A stretch of DNA of 64,000 bases from Variovorax sp. PBL-E5 (GTDB lineage: Bacteria > Pseudomonadota > Gammaproteobacteria > Burkholderiales > Burkholderiaceae_C): NCBI RefSeq assembly GCF_901827185.1, contig NZ_LR594671.1, positions 1,240,001 through 1,304,000 of the forward strand, given 5' to 3'. Made by a program: the position numbers and the translations under genes. How positions within the stretch are numbered: the first letter of the stretch is position 1; the number at the start of each line of letters is the position of its first letter. Positions 26,473 to 39,537 of the stretch are shown here, piece after piece. Below the pieces are notes generated by a model that searched no databases, had not been told where the DNA came from, and saw only the letters and a list, made by a program, of their open reading frames with translations.

Positions 26473-27348
26473 ATGACAAGCTTCTTCGACTTTTCCGAGG
26501 CCAGCGTGCGCGAGCTCGCGCTGGACGATGCACGGCGTGCGCTGCACGAGGATGCCGGCGACGGCGACCTCACGGCCGGATTGGTGGCCGCCGGTTCCCG
26601 CGCCACGGCCCGCGTGCGGCTGCGCGAAGCGGCGGTGCTGTGCGGCGCGCCCTGGGTGGAGGCGGTCGTGCAGCAGCTCGATCCGCAAGCCCGCGTGACA
26701 TGGCACTGCAAGGAGGGCGCGCACGGCGCGGCCGACCAGACCGTGCTCGAACTCTCGGGCGATGCACGGGCCTTGCTCACGGCCGAGCGCACGGCGCTCA
26801 ATTTCCTGCAACTGCTCAGCGCCGTGGCGACGCGCACCGCGGCCTATGTCGCGGCGGTCGAAGGCACGCGCGCACGCATCGTCGACACCCGCAAGACGCT
26901 GCCGGGCCTGCGTCTGGCCCAGAAGTACGCCGTGCGCACGGGCGGCGGCACGAACCATCGCATCGGGCTGTACGACGCCGTCCTGATCAAGGAAAACCAC
27001 ATCGCGGCGGCCGGTGGCGTGGGCGCTGCGCTGCGCGCCGCCGCGCGCGTCGCGGCCGAAGCGAAGTTCATCGAGATCGAGGTCGAAACCCTGACCCAGC
27101 TCGACGAGGCGCTGGCCCATGGCGCGCGCATGGTCCTGCTGGACAACATGGACCTGGCGACCCTGCACGAAGCCGTGCGGCGCAACGAGGCGGCCGGCGC
27201 GGCGCGGGCGGTGCTCGAGATCTCCGGCGGCGTCACGCTCGACACCATCCGCGCGCTGGCGGAGACGGGCGTCGATCGCATCTCGGTCGGTGCGCTCACG
27301 AAAGACATCAAGGCGATAGACTTTTCGATGCGCTTTCAGGAGGCCTGA
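26473..27348 (+). CDS. nadC: Nicotinate-nucleotide pyrophosphorylase (quinolinate phosphoribosyltransferase)
   Basis: A 291-residue enzyme converting quinolinate and PRPP to nicotinate mononucleotide. Signatures include EDAGDGDLT (near 25-33), the [10 protein letters not shown] phosphate-binding loop, [12 protein letters not shown] with KENH, and the closing ISVGALTKD. It is followed by nadA after four bases, giving the last two steps of quinolinate use in one unit. The third de novo gene, nadB, is 5 kb away on the other strand. Confidence 0.96.
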   Translation: MTSFFDFSEASVRELALDDARRALHEDAGDGDLTAGLVAAGSRATARVRLREAAVLCGAPWVEAVVQQLDPQARVTWHCKEGAHGAADQTVLELSGDARALLTAERTALNFLQLLSAVATRTAAYVAAVEGTRARIVDTRKTLPGLRLAQKYAVRTGGGTNHRIGLYDAVLIKENHIAAAGGVGAALRAAARVAAEAKFIEIEVETLTQLDEALAHGARMVLLDNMDLATLHEAVRRNEAAGAARAVLEISGGVTLDTIRALAETGVDRISVGALTKDIKAIDFSMRFQEA

Positions 27349-27352
27349 CATC

Positions 27353-28471
27353 ATGTCTTCCGCCCTCATCGACGTCGATTACGAACAGCCCGCCCCGCAG
27401 GCCGGCGCCGCCTGCGACACGCGCCGCGCCTGGGCGCGCGTGCCGGTCGAGCCGACGCCCGCCGAGCGCGCCGCCCTGAAGGACCGCATCCGCCGCCTGC
27501 TGCGCGAGCGTGACGCGGTGATGGTGTCGCACTACTACGTCCATCCCGACCTGCAGGACCTGGCCGAGGAGACCGGCGGCCTGGTCAGCGATTCGCTCGA
27601 GATGGCACGCTTCGGCCGCGACCACGCGGCGCGCACGCTGGTGGTTTCCGGCGTGCGCTTCATGGGCGAGACGGCGAAGATCCTGTCGCCCGGGAAACGC
27701 GTGCTGATGCCCGATCTCGATGCCACCTGCTCGCTCGATCTCGGATGTCCCGCCGATGCCTTCAGCGCCTTCTGCGACCAACATCCCGACCGCACCGTGG
27801 TCGTCTACGCCAACACCAGTGCCGCGGTCAAAGCGCGCGCCGACTGGCTGGTGACCTCGAGCTGCGCACTCGACGTGGTGCGCGCGCTGGCGGCGCAGGG
27901 CCGCAAGATCCTGTGGGCGCCCGACCGCCACCTGGGCGACTACATCCGGCGCGAGACCGGCGCCGACATGGTGAGCTGGGAAGGCGCCTGCATCGTCCAC
28001 GACGAGTTCAAGGCGCTCGAACTCGAACTCTTGAAGCGCGACCATCCCGGCGCCAAGGTGCTGGTGCATCCCGAGGCGCCGGCCGACGTGATCGCGCTGG
28101 CCGATGCGGTGGGATCGACCTCGGGCATCCTGAACGCGGCGCAGCGCATGGACGCGGCCGAGTTCATCGTCGCGACCGACAGCGGCATGCTGCACAAGCT
28201 GCGCACGCTGAATCCGGGCAAGACCTTCATCGAGGCGCCCACGGCCGGCAACAGCGCCACCTGCAAGAGCTGTGCGCACTGTCCCTGGATGGCGATGAAC
28301 GGCCTCGCGGACCTGGCCCGCGTGCTGGAAACCGGTGCCGGCGAAATCCATGTCGACCCGGCGCTGGGCCTGCGCGCGCGCGTGCCGATCGACCGCATGC
28401 TGGCCTTCACGGCCGCGCTCAAGAACGGCCTGCCGGCCGGCGGACTCGTTGCGGGCATCGGCGCGGCCTGA
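27353..28471 (+). CDS. nadA: Quinolinate synthase A
   Basis: A 372-residue [4Fe-4S] enzyme that condenses iminoaspartate with dihydroxyacetone phosphate. Cysteines able to hold the cluster are Cys126 ([10 protein letters not shown]), Cys213 (GACIVHDEF) and the CxxCxxC group 304-310 (CKSCAHC). The substrate motifs [17 protein letters not shown] and [13 protein letters not shown] are intact. Its stop shares one base with the start of the broken pabBC gene (TGATG), so these were translated together before pabBC decayed. Confidence 0.96.
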   Translation: MSSALIDVDYEQPAPQAGAACDTRRAWARVPVEPTPAERAALKDRIRRLLRERDAVMVSHYYVHPDLQDLAEETGGLVSDSLEMARFGRDHAARTLVVSGVRFMGETAKILSPGKRVLMPDLDATCSLDLGCPADAFSAFCDQHPDRTVVVYANTSAAVKARADWLVTSSCALDVVRALAAQGRKILWAPDRHLGDYIRRETGADMVSWEGACIVHDEFKALELELLKRDHPGAKVLVHPEAPADVIALADAVGSTSGILNAAQRMDAAEFIVATDSGMLHKLRTLNPGKTFIEAPTAGNSATCKSCAHCPWMAMNGLADLARVLETGAGEIHVDPALGLRARVPIDRMLAFTAALKNGLPAGGLVAGIGAA

Positions 28472-30248
28472 TGCGTGCCGTCTCGGCGCTGATCGATTTT
28501 TCTTCTCCGGCCGAACCCGAAGCGCCTCGGCTGCGATGTGCGTTCGGCGAGCCGCGCGAGATCCTTGTGGCGCGCACGCCGGCCGAGGTGCGGCCGCTGC
28601 TCGACAGCGTGCATGCGCAGGCCTTGCAAGGGCGCTGGTGCGTGGGCTAATCTGCGCTACGAAGCGGCGCCGGCCTTCGATGCTGCCTTGGCGGTGCACG
28701 GCGGGACGGGCCGCTCGCCTGGTTCGGCATCCACGACCGCGCGCAGCCATGGCCTGAAGCCTGCGACAGCGAGGCGCAGGCGGACGCAGTGCAGCTGACG
28801 TGGAAGGAGGCGCTGCCGTGGTCCGCCTTCGACCGTGCGGTGGCCCGGATCCAGCGCGCCATCGCGGCCGGCGCGCTCTACCAGGTCAACCACACGGCGC
28901 TGCTGCAGGGCACGCTCTCGGGCCGCCCGATGCCGCGCCGCGCGTCCGGGCGAGGGCCTTGTTCGATGCCCTGCAGCGCGCCCAGCCGGGCGGCTATGCG
29001 GTGTTCATCGACAGCGGCGACGAACAGCTGCTGTCGGTCTCACCGGAGCTTTTCTTCGACTGGCGCGAGCGCCGGCTGCTGGCGCGCCCGATGAAAGGCA
29101 CGGCGGCGCGCGGCGCCACGGCCGAGGCCGATGCAGCGGCGGCCGCCGGGTTGCGCGCGTCGGCCAAGGAGCGGGCCGAGAACGTGATGATCGTCGACTT
29201 GCTGCGCAATGACATGTCACGCATCGCCGAGCCCTTCTCGGTGCGTGTGCCGCGCCTGTTCCACACCGAGGCGCTGCCGAGCGTGTGGCAGATGACCTCC
29301 GACGTCGAGGCGCGCACCCGTGCGGGTTGCACGCTCGCTGATGTGTTCGCGGCGCTGTTCCCCTGCGGCTCGGTGACCGGCGCACCCAAGGTCGCTGCCA
29401 TGCGCATGATCCGCGAGCTGGAACCCGAGCCCCGAGGCATCTATTGCGGCGCGGTGGGCGTGGTGCAGCCGGCGGCGCGGCCACCTTCAATGTGCCATCC
29501 GTACCGTGACGCTGAGCGCAGGCACCGCGCGTTGCGGGTCGGCAGTGCATCACGCGGATGCGCGGGCCGAAAGCGAATGGCAGGAGTGGCGTCACAAGCG
29601 CGCCTTCCTCGACCGCGCGAGCCTGCCTTTCGAGCTGCTCGAAACCCTGGCATTGGAAGACGGCCGTCTGCGCGACGCGCCGGCGCATCTGGCACGCATG
29701 GCCGAAGCCGCCGCGCATTTCGGCTACCCATGGATTCCGCCGCGGTGATGTGCCAACTCGAGCATCTTTCGCAAGCGCATCCCCGAGGCCGCTGGCGCGT
29801 GCGCCTGCTGCTCGACCGGCGGGGCCGCACGCAGGCGCAGGCTCATGCGCAGGAAGCCGCACCGGCGCAAGTGCGGCTGCAACTCGCGGACCGGCCCTTC
29901 GACGCGGCCGACAGCGAATTCGTGCGCTTCAAGACCACCCGCCGCGCGCACTACGACGCCTTCGCGCCGACGCGCGCGGGCATCTTCGACACCTTGCTGT
30001 GGAACCGCCGCGGCGAGATCACCGAATGCACGCGCGGCAACGTGGCCTTGCGGCTCGACGGCCGCTGGGTGACGCCGCCGCTCGCATGCGGCCTGCTGGG
30101 TGGCATCGCGCGCGCCCGCCATCTGCGCGAAGGCCGACTGGCCGAGGCCGTGGTGCGCGTGCACGATCTGCCGCGCGTGCAGGCGCTGGCGTTCGTCAAC
30201 AGCCTGCGCGGCTGGATCGATGCCGTACTCGACGAGGCGGCGGCCTGA
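28471..30248 (+). pseudogene. pabBC: Frameshifted bifunctional aminodeoxychorismate synthase / aminodeoxychorismate lyase
   Basis: Homology to a fused PabB (chorismate to aminodeoxychorismate) and PabC (lyase to p-aminobenzoate) runs across the whole interval, but no single frame carries it. The first frame ends at a TAA at 28648 inside GRWCVG, where one extra base seems present. Further shifts, each explained by one lost base, lie near 28705, 28925, 29471, 29493 and 29733, and a compensating set lies near 29540-29560. Motifs remain readable in pieces: LPWSAFDRAVARIQRAI, SVSPELFF, PMKGT, RNDMSRIAEPFSV and GSVTGAPKVAAM for PabB; NRRGEITECTRGNVAL and NSLRGWIDAVL for PabC. Recent decay or local sequence error are both possible. 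Confidence 0.88.
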
Positions 30249-30272
30249 ATCGGGCGCGTGCCCTCGGGTTGT

Positions 30273-32496
<2,224 letters not shown>

Positions 32497-32544
32497 GGCC
32501 AGGGACTCTCTCTGCAAAAAGATGGATGGACGGGATGCTGGGCG

Positions 32545-34122
32545 TCAAGCCGCGGGCGGCACCAGGACGGTCGGCACGGCGGGCTCGGCGAGCGAAGGAT
32601 AGTCGCGGCTGAAATGCAGGCCGCGGCTCTCGTGCCGCGCCTCGGCCGAACGCACGATCAGCCCGGCGACCTGCACCAGGTTGCGCAGTTCGAGCAGGTC
32701 GCGCGTGACGTGGAAGTTGGCATAGAACTCTTCGATCTCCGCGCTCAGCAGCGCGATGCGATGGGACGCGCGCGTCAGCCGCTTGTTGGTGCGCACGATG
32801 CCGACGTAGTCCCACATGAAGCGGCGCAGCTCGTCCCAGTTGTGCGAGATCACGACGGCCTCGTCGGCATCGGTGACGCGGCTGTCGTCCCAGGGCGGCA
32901 GTGAGGCGCCGATGCGCCCCGGCGCATCGGCGATCGCGCGGGCGGCGGCGCGCGCGAACACCATGCACTCGACCAGCGAATTGCTGGCCAGGCGGTTGGC
33001 GCCATGCAGGCCGGTGCATGCGGTCTCGCCGATCGCGTAGAGGCCCGGCACGTCGGTGCGGCCGTCGAGGTCGCAGAGCACGCCGCCGCAGGTGTAGTGC
33101 GCGGCGGGCACCACCGGGATGGGTTCGCGCGTGATGTCGATGCCGAGCTCGGCGCAGCGCGCCAGGATGTTGGGGAAGTGCGCCTGCAGGAAAGCCGGGC
33201 TCTGGTGCGAGATGTCCAGGTGCACGCAGTCCAGGCCGTGCTTCTTCATCTCGAAGTCGATCGCACGCGCCACCACGTCGCGCGGCGCGAGCTCGGCGCG
33301 CGCATCGTGCTCGGGCATGAAGCGGGTGCCGTCGGGCAGCAGCAGCCGCCCGCCTTCGCCACGCACCGCTTCCGAGATCAGGAAGGACTTGGCATGCGGG
33401 TGGTACAGGCAGGTCGGATGGAACTGGATGAACTCCATGTTCGACACGCGGCAACCCGCGCGCCAGGCCGCGGCGATGCCGTCGCCGGTCGCGGTGTCGG
33501 GATTGGTGGTGTAGAGGTAGACCTTGCCGGCGCCGCCCGTGGCCAGGATGGTGTGGGGCGCGCGGAAGGTGAGCACTTCGCCGGTCGTCGCGTCGAGCGC
33601 ATACAGGCCCCGGCAGGCGGCGTCGGCCAGCCCGAGCCGGCGGCCGGTGATCAGGTCGACCAGCGTGTGCTCTTCGAACAGGTGGATGTTGGGCGTGCGG
33701 CGCACGGCGTCGATCAGCGTGCGCTGCACGGCAGCGCCGGTGGCATCGGTCACGTGCGCGATGCGGCGCTGGCTGTGGCCGCCCTCGCGCGTCAGGTGCA
33801 GTTCACCGTTCTCGAGCGAGAAAGCGACGCCGAGCGCGCGCAGCCAGCCAATCGCTTCGGGCGCGTGCTCGACCACGAAACGGGTGGCGGCCAGATCGCA
33901 CAGGCCGGCGCCCGCGATCAGCGTGTCGTCGACATGGGATGCGAGGCTGTCGCCTTCGGCCAGTACGGCCGCGATGCCGCCTTGCGCCCATTGGCTGGCG
34001 CCGTCCTGCAGCGCGCGTTTGGTGAGCACCGCCACGCGGTGCGTCGGCGCCAGGTGCAGCGCGGCGCTCAGGCCGGCCAGACCGCTGCCGACGATGAGAA
34101 CGTCGAAATCGTGCGAAGCCAT
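32545..34122 (-). CDS. nadB: L-aspartate oxidase
   Basis: A 525-residue FAD enzyme that oxidises aspartate to iminoaspartate, first step of NAD synthesis. The FAD loop [14 protein letters not shown] starts at about residue 12; [31 protein letters not shown], and the C-terminal FAD segment [30 protein letters not shown] are all conserved. The length is typical. It is upstream of panDBC on the same strand; nadC-nadA are on the other strand. Confidence 0.96.
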   Translation of the reverse strand: MASHDFDVLIVGSGLAGLSAALHLAPTHRVAVLTKRALQDGASQWAQGGIAAVLAEGDSLASHVDDTLIAGAGLCDLAATRFVVEHAPEAIGWLRALGVAFSLENGELHLTREGGHSQRRIAHVTDATGAAVQRTLIDAVRRTPNIHLFEEHTLVDLITGRRLGLADAACRGLYALDATTGEVLTFRAPHTILATGGAGKVYLYTTNPDTATGDGIAAAWRAGCRVSNMEFIQFHPTCLYHPHAKSFLISEAVRGEGGRLLLPDGTRFMPEHDARAELAPRDVVARAIDFEMKKHGLDCVHLDISHQSPAFLQAHFPNILARCAELGIDITREPIPVVPAAHYTCGGVLCDLDGRTDVPGLYAIGETACTGLHGANRLASNSLVECMVFARAAARAIADAPGRIGASLPPWDDSRVTDADEAVVISHNWDELRRFMWDYVGIVRTNKRLTRASHRIALLSAEIEEFYANFHVTRDLLELRNLVQVAGLIVRSAEARHESRGLHFSRDYPSLAEPAVPTVLVPPAA

Positions 34123-34159
34123 TGAAGGTGAAGGGGAATCGAAGTCCGGTTGGACGGGT

Positions 34160-35083
34160 TCAGGCCGGCGAGTAGGCCAGGCGCACGTAGATCGGCGCGA
34201 AGGCCTCGGCCTGTGTGATGTCGATCAGCGTCTCCTTCGCGAGCTCGAGCATCGCGATGAAGGTGACGATCAGCACCGGCGTGCCGCGCGTGACGTCGAA
34301 CAGCTTTTCGAACTCGACGAACTGCCGCCCCTGCAGGTGGCGCAGCACGATGCTCATGTGCTCGCGCACGCTGAGTTCCTCGCGCGAGATCTTGTGGTGC
34401 TGCACGAGCTTGGCGCGCTTGAGGATGTCGGCCCAGGCCTCGCGCAGGTCGACCACGTTGACGTCCGGAAAGCGCGGCTTGAGCGACTGCTCGATGTAGA
34501 CCTGCGCCTTCCAGAAATCACGGCCGGCCTGCGGCGTGGCGCCGATCGAGGCCGCCTGCAGCTTGGTCTGCTCGTATTCGAGCAGGCGACGGACCAGCTC
34601 CGCGCGCGGATCCTCGGCCTCCTCGCCGTCGGCCGTCTTCTTGGGCGGCAGCAGCATGCGCGACTTGATCTCGATCAGCATTGCGGCCATCAGCAGGTAT
34701 TCCGCGGCCAGTTCGAGGTTGGTCTGGCGGACCTGGTCAACATAGGTCAGGTACTGGCGCGTCAGCCCCGCCATCGGGATGTCGAGGATGTTGAAGTTCT
34801 GCTTCCTGATCAGGTAAAGCAGCAGGTCCAGCGGCCCTTCGAAGGCCTCGAGGAACACCTGCAGCGCCTCGGGCGGGATATAGAGGTCGTTGGGCAGCGC
34901 GAACAGGGGCTCGCCGTAGAGCCGCGCGAGCGCAACCTGATCGATCACCTCGGGCATCGCGCCGATGAAGGTGGCGCGATCGTCCTCGGCAAGGACGTCG
35001 TTCGCCGATCGCTCGTCGGCGCGTGCCGCGGCGGCGTCGCCCTTGCGGCGGCCGCTGGCGCTCGGGACGGCCCGGATGGCCAC
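34160..35083 (-). CDS. scpA: Segregation and condensation protein A
   Basis: A 307-residue kleisin subunit of the SMC-ScpAB condensin. The conserved part FEGPLDLLLYLIRKQNFNILDIPMA sits after an unusually long ~80-residue N-terminal lead, followed by LELAAEYLLMAAMLIEIKSRMLLPP, typical of ScpA. An acidic ADGEEAEDPRAELVRRLLEYEQ stretch follows. The start touches the stop of the DUF3460 gene, and the pair is common in Burkholderiales. Confidence 0.93.
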   Translation of the reverse strand: MAIRAVPSASGRRKGDAAAARADERSANDVLAEDDRATFIGAMPEVIDQVALARLYGEPLFALPNDLYIPPEALQVFLEAFEGPLDLLLYLIRKQNFNILDIPMAGLTRQYLTYVDQVRQTNLELAAEYLLMAAMLIEIKSRMLLPPKKTADGEEAEDPRAELVRRLLEYEQTKLQAASIGATPQAGRDFWKAQVYIEQSLKPRFPDVNVVDLREAWADILKRAKLVQHHKISREELSVREHMSIVLRHLQGRQFVEFEKLFDVTRGTPVLIVTFIAMLELAKETLIDITQAEAFAPIYVRLAYSPA

Positions 35084-35290
35084 TTATTTCACGCGCGTCT
35101 GGTAGACGTAGGGCTGCTGCGGCACCTTGGCTTCGCTGTATTCGCAGAGCAGGCTGCGGTCGAGGTTCTTGTCCCACAGCAACGCGCGGCCGGCGCGCTG
35201 TTCGGCCTCCAGCGTCGGCTTCTTTTCCTTCATCTCCTCGATGAAGTTCGTGATCTCGGACGTGTAGTGGGGGCGGGCGAAGATGGACAT
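35084..35290 (-). CDS. DUF3460 family small protein
   Basis: A 68-residue soluble protein (starts MSIFARPHYTSEITNFIEEM, with RALLWDKNLDR in the middle) matching DUF3460, a family confined to betaproteobacteria. It is directly upstream of scpA with no gap. The function is unknown; its conserved position suggests expression with chromosome-segregation genes. It is a useful taxonomic marker for this window. Confidence 0.88.
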   Translation of the reverse strand: MSIFARPHYTSEITNFIEEMKEKKPTLEAEQRAGRALLWDKNLDRSLLCEYSEAKVPQQPYVYQTRVK

Positions 35291-35395
35291 GACGTGGAAC
35301 CTTTGGCGCGGATTTTACCGGCGCCGGCGACCGCGCCCGCCGATTCGGTGGGATTGCGCATTGAAAGCGGTGCGTGCATGGGTTAGGGTGGCCTC

Positions 35396-35923
35396 ATGCA
35401 ATCTGTTCGCGAGCGACCGCCAAGCCGGATCCGCAATGTTTCTGGAATGGTGATGCCGGCGCTGTTCGCGGGCGTGTTGGGCTTGACGGCGTGCGATCCG
35501 CAGCGCATCAGTGAGCTCGAGGAAGGCGTGTCGACCGAGGCCGATGTGCGGGCGCGCTTCGGCGAGCCGGAGAACATCTGGGATGGGGCAGGCGGCCGGG
35601 TGTTCGAATACGACCGCCAGCCGCAGGGGCAGAAGAACTACATGATCACCATCGGGCCCGACGGCAAGATGGCTGCGTTGCGCCAGGTGCTGACGCCCGA
35701 GAACTTCGCCAGGGTGCAGCCAGGCATGACGGCGCAAGCGCTGCGGCGGCTGCTCGGCAAGCCGGCGCGGCGTACGCCCTATCCGCTGAAGAACGAGACC
35801 GAGTGGGAGTGGCGCTGGATGCAGCCGCCGAATTCGCCGATGGTGTTCACGGCCGTGCTGGGCGAGGACCAGCATGTGTTGCGATCCGGCTCGTCGCCCG
35901 ACCGCGGCACCGAGGCGAACTAA
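35396..35923 (+). CDS. BamE/SmpA-like outer-membrane lipoprotein
   Basis: A 175-residue predicted lipoprotein: arginine-rich n-region, hydrophobic core, and lipobox LTAC with Cys33. The mature part has two BamE-like repeats, the ones starting ISELEEGVSTEADVRARFGEP and FARVQPGMTAQALRRLLGKP. BamE domains occur in the outer-membrane assembly machine and other small lipoproteins, so an exact role is not assigned. Internal ATGs at 35447 and 35453 could also serve as starts and would still give a full signal peptide. Confidence 0.8.
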   Translation: MQSVRERPPSRIRNVSGMVMPALFAGVLGLTACDPQRISELEEGVSTEADVRARFGEPENIWDGAGGRVFEYDRQPQGQKNYMITIGPDGKMAALRQVLTPENFARVQPGMTAQALRRLLGKPARRTPYPLKNETEWEWRWMQPPNSPMVFTAVLGEDQHVLRSGSSPDRGTEAN

Positions 35924-35950
35924 GCCTGCTCTTGCGGCGGCATGAGCGTC

Positions 35951-36163
35951 CTAGCGCGACTCGCTGTCCGGCAACACCGCATCGGCCGTCGCGCCGACGG
36001 CCTTGCCCGCAATGCGTGCCGTGCCGATCGCCGCATCCGCCGCGAGGCCGACCGCGCCGGCGCCCACGCTCACCGCCGTGCTGGCGACGCTGACCACCGC
36101 ACAGCCGCCGAGCGGCAGGCCGAGCACCATCGCCAGAATCGTGGACAAGACAAAGCGATGCAT
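35951..36163 (-). CDS. Small predicted lipoprotein (glycine/alanine/valine-rich)
   Basis: A 70-residue protein with a signal peptide ending in lipobox LGGC (Cys21) followed by a Val/Ala/Gly/Ser-rich mature part (AVVSVASTAVSVGAGAVG) able to form a flexible or membrane-associated helix. It resembles small lipoproteins common in proteobacteria that have no known role. It lies 20 bases upstream of the metG stop on the same strand... meaning downstream of metG in transcription order reversed: its ATG at 36163 follows the metG stop at 36184 by 20 bases, so it is likely read through from metG. Confidence 0.75.
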   Translation of the reverse strand: MHRFVLSTILAMVLGLPLGGCAVVSVASTAVSVGAGAVGLAADAAIGTARIAGKAVGATADAVLPDSESR

Positions 36164-36183
36164 GCGTGGATCTCCTCTGCGCG

Positions 36184-38262
36184 TCAGCGCACGCGCATGC
36201 CCGGTGCGGCACCAGGCCAGGGTTCGAGCACGTGGATGCCCGGTTGCGCCTTCTCGTCCGCATGGCTGGCGGCGAGCACCATGCCTTCGGAAAGGCCGAA
36301 CTTCATCTTGCGCGGCGCGAGGTTGGCGACCAGCACCGTGAGCTTGTCGACCAACTGCTCGGGCTGGTAGGCCGAGGCGATGCCGGAGAACACATTGCGG
36401 GTCCTGGCTTCGCCGGCATCGAGCGTGAGGCGCAGCAGCTTGGTCGATCCTTCGACCTTCTCGCAGGCCACGATCTTCGCGATGCGCAGGTCGATCTTCG
36501 CGAAGTCGTCGATGGTGATGGTGGGCGCGATCGCCTCGCCGCCGGGCAGTGCGGCTTCGGGGGCAGCTTCGGCGGCCGGCTCGGGCGCCTCGAACAGCGC
36601 ATCGAGCTGCTTGGCATCGACGCGCTGCATCAGGTGCTTGTAGTCGCTGATCGCATGGCCGGCGCCGAGCAGCGTGCCGGCATCGGCGAACACCAGCGGC
36701 GCGCTGCCGAGAAAGGCCTCGACCTCGGCCGCCAGCGCCGGCAGCACCGGCTTGAGGTAGATCGTGAGCAGGCGGAAGGCCTCGATGCAGGTCGTGCACA
36801 CATCGTGCAGGCGCGCTTCGCTGCCTTCCTTCTTGGCCAGTTCCCAGGGCTTGTTCTGGTCGACGTATTCGTTGACCTTGTCGGCCAGCAGCATGATCTC
36901 GCGCAGCGTGCGCGCGAAGTCGCGGCCGTCGTAGAGCGCCTGCAGATGTGCCGACGCGGCCTGCAGCGCGGCCAGCAGCTGCGATCCGTCGGCCGTCACG
37001 GTGCCCAGCTTGCCGCCGAAGCGCTTGGCGACGAAGCCGGCCGCGCGGCTGGCGATGTTGATGTACTTGCCGATCAGGTCGGCATTGACGCGCGCCATGA
37101 AGTCGTCGGGATTGAAGTCGACGTCCTCCACCTTGGCATTGAGCTTGGCCGCGATGTAGTAGCGCAGCCATTCGGGGTTCATGCCGATCGACAGGTACCT
37201 GAGCGGGTCGATGCCGGTGCCGCGGCTCTTGCTCATCTTCTCGCCCGACACCGTGATGAAGCCGTGCACGTTGACCTGGCTCGGCGTCTTGCGGCCGCTG
37301 AACTGCAGCATCGCCGGCCAGAACAGCGTGTGGAAGTAGACGATGTCCTTGCCGATGAAATGCACCTGCTCGACGGCCGGATCGGCGACGAACTCGTCGA
37401 AGCTCTGTGTGGTGCGCGAAGGCGCATGCCAGTGCTGCGCGGCCTGGCCTTTGTCGAAATGGTTCTTCAGGCTCGCGAGGTAGCCGACCGGCGCGTCCAG
37501 CCACACATAGAAGTACTTGCCCGGCGCATCGGGAATCTCGATGCCGAAGTAGGGCGCCTCGCGCGAGATGTCCCAGTCGGCCATGCCGGCCTCGAACCAT
37601 TCGCTGGCCTTCTTCGCCATTTCCGGCTGCAGCTTGCCGTCCTGCGTCCAGGCCTTGAGGAAGTCGACCACCTTGGGGTCGGAGAGCTTGAAGAAGAAGT
37701 GTTCCGAGCTGCGCAGCTCGGGCGTCGCGCCGGTGAGCGTCGAGTAGGGATTGATCAGCTCGGTCGGCGTGTAGACGCTGCTGCACACCTCGCAGGCATC
37801 GCCGTACTGGTCCTTCGAATGGCACACCGGACACTCGCCCTTGATGTAGCGGTCGGGCAGGAACATGCCCTTCACGGGATCGTAGAACTGCTCGATGGTG
37901 CGCGTGGCGATCATGCCGCCCTGCTTGAGCTTGCGGTAGATGCCTTGCGCGAGCTCGGTGTTCTCGGCGCTGTCGGTCGAGTGCCAGTTGTCGAAGCGGA
38001 TGTGGAAGCCGTCGAGGTACTGCTTGCGGCCCGCGGCGATCTCGCCGACGAAGGCCTGCGGCGTCTTGCCGGCCTTCTCGGCCGCGATCATGATCGGCGC
38101 GCCGTGCGCATCGTCGGCGCCCACGAAGTGCACCATGTGGCCCTGCATGCGCTGGTATCGCACCCAGATGTCGGCCTGGATGTACTCCATGATGTGGCCG
38201 ACGTGGAACTTGCCATTGGCATACGGCAGGGCGGTGGTGACGAAGAGCTTGCGCTGGGACAT
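36184..38262 (-). CDS. metG: Methionyl-tRNA synthetase
   Basis: A 692-residue class I synthetase of the long, dimeric type. The HIGH motif is HVGH (20-23) after PYANGKF, zinc ligands are in [17 protein letters not shown], and KMSKS is at 342-346. The C-terminal ~110 residues form a Trbp111-like tRNA-binding domain ([20 protein letters not shown]). An alanine/glutamate-rich linker precedes it (~550-575). It is divergent from yceH with a 128-base intergenic region. Confidence 0.97.
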   Translation of the reverse strand: MSQRKLFVTTALPYANGKFHVGHIMEYIQADIWVRYQRMQGHMVHFVGADDAHGAPIMIAAEKAGKTPQAFVGEIAAGRKQYLDGFHIRFDNWHSTDSAENTELAQGIYRKLKQGGMIATRTIEQFYDPVKGMFLPDRYIKGECPVCHSKDQYGDACEVCSSVYTPTELINPYSTLTGATPELRSSEHFFFKLSDPKVVDFLKAWTQDGKLQPEMAKKASEWFEAGMADWDISREAPYFGIEIPDAPGKYFYVWLDAPVGYLASLKNHFDKGQAAQHWHAPSRTTQSFDEFVADPAVEQVHFIGKDIVYFHTLFWPAMLQFSGRKTPSQVNVHGFITVSGEKMSKSRGTGIDPLRYLSIGMNPEWLRYYIAAKLNAKVEDVDFNPDDFMARVNADLIGKYINIASRAAGFVAKRFGGKLGTVTADGSQLLAALQAASAHLQALYDGRDFARTLREIMLLADKVNEYVDQNKPWELAKKEGSEARLHDVCTTCIEAFRLLTIYLKPVLPALAAEVEAFLGSAPLVFADAGTLLGAGHAISDYKHLMQRVDAKQLDALFEAPEPAAEAAPEAALPGGEAIAPTITIDDFAKIDLRIAKIVACEKVEGSTKLLRLTLDAGEARTRNVFSGIASAYQPEQLVDKLTVLVANLAPRKMKFGLSEGMVLAASHADEKAQPGIHVLEPWPGAAPGMRVR

Positions 38263-38390
38263 CGAGAGGGGCGCTTTCTGGGGATGGACGGACCGGCAGG
38301 ACCCCCACAGGCCGCCGCGGTCGCGGGACAGACATTTTAGGTGGCAGTGGCGCGAGCGTCCTTACACTGCGACGACAACCTCCTGCTGCC

Positions 38391-39059
38391 ATGACCTCGA
38401 CCCTGCCCGCCCTGTCTCTGATCGAAACCCGTGTGCTCGGCGTGCTGGCCGAAAAGCAGCGCACCGTGCCCGACAGCTATCCGCTGAGCCTGAACGCGCT
38501 GGTCGCCGGCTGCAACCAGAAGACCAGCCGCAATCCGCTGATGGAAGCCTCCGACGCCGATGTGCAAGCCGCGCTCGACAGCCTCAAGGGCTACAGCCTG
38601 GTCATGGAAGGCGGCGGCGGGCGCGTCTCGCGCTACGAGCACAACCTCGAGCGTCTGCTGCGCGTGCCCTCGCAATCCGCGATCCTGCTGACCGTGCTGA
38701 TGCTGCGCGGGCCGCAGACCGCCGGCGAACTGCGGATCGCCTGCGAGCGCATGCACAACTTCGCCGACATCTCCGCGGTCGAAGGCTTTCTCGACGAGTT
38801 GGCCGCGCGGCCGGCCGGTGCGCTGGTGCGCAAGCTGTCGCGCCTGCCGGGTGCGCGCGAGAGCCGCTGGGCCCATCTGCTGAGCGGCGAACCACCCGAG
38901 GACGCGCCCGGCCTGCGCGCCGCGGGCCAGTCGGAGGTGTCGCTCGGCGAGGTGGCCGCGTTGAAGCTCAACGTCGCGCGGCTCGAGACCGAGGTCGCGG
39001 CGCTGCGGGCGCTGACCACGCGGATCTGCTCCGAACTCGGCATTGCCGCCGAACCCTGA
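38391..39059 (+). CDS. YceH family (DUF480) protein
   Basis: A 222-residue protein with two winged-helix domains, the YceH/DUF480 family. LSLIETRVLGVLAEKQRTVPDSYPLSLNAL and QKTSRNPLM are signature segments; RGPQTAGELRIACERMHNF begins the second domain; a coiled coil ends the protein. A DNA- or protein-binding role is plausible from the fold but unproven. It is divergent from metG and precedes a GNAT gene by 19 bases. Confidence 0.9.
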   Translation: MTSTLPALSLIETRVLGVLAEKQRTVPDSYPLSLNALVAGCNQKTSRNPLMEASDADVQAALDSLKGYSLVMEGGGGRVSRYEHNLERLLRVPSQSAILLTVLMLRGPQTAGELRIACERMHNFADISAVEGFLDELAARPAGALVRKLSRLPGARESRWAHLLSGEPPEDAPGLRAAGQSEVSLGEVAALKLNVARLETEVAALRALTTRICSELGIAAEP

Positions 39060-39078
39060 AGCCCTCTCGAGGCGCCGC

Positions 39079-39537
39079 GTGATCACCGCGTACGACATCA
39101 CCCTCGCCCGGCCGGCGCACGCGCTGGAGATCGCGCAGTTGTCCCGCGACGCCATCGAGTACGGCCTGCCCTGGCGCTGGACGCAGGGCCGCGTGATGAA
39201 GTCGATCCGGGACGCGGCGACCAACGTCGTGGTCGCGCGCCGCGATGGCGAGCTGCTCGGCTTTGCCATCATGAAATACGGCGAGGACGAGGCGCATGTC
39301 CTGCTGTTCGCAGTGCACGCCACGCAGCGCCGCAGCGGCCTGGGCTCCGCCTTGCTGGCCTGGCTCGAAGCGACGGCCGGGATCGCGGGCATCCGAGCGA
39401 TCAGGCTCGAGGCGAGGGCGGGGAACGCGGGTGCGCGAGCCTTCTACCTTCGCCACGGCTTCGTCGAATCCGGGCTCAGTCCGGGCTACTACGAGGGCTC
39501 GGAGGATGGTGTGCGCATGGTCAAGCATCTGGCCTGA
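39079..39537 (+). CDS. GNAT-family N-acetyltransferase
   Basis: A 152-residue acetyltransferase. The acetyl-CoA loop is RRSGLGSALLAWLE (about 83-97), the donor-side strand IRLEARAGNAGARAFYLRHGFVE follows, and LLFAVHATQ is the preceding strand. It resembles RimI-like members, but the substrate is not known. GTG 39079 is chosen over an upstream TTG (39043) that would overlap yceH; GAGG lies just upstream. Its 3' end overlaps the convergent patatin-like gene by 17 bases. Confidence 0.85.
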   Translation: MITAYDITLARPAHALEIAQLSRDAIEYGLPWRWTQGRVMKSIRDAATNVVVARRDGELLGFAIMKYGEDEAHVLLFAVHATQRRSGLGSALLAWLEATAGIAGIRAIRLEARAGNAGARAFYLRHGFVESGLSPGYYEGSEDGVRMVKHLA

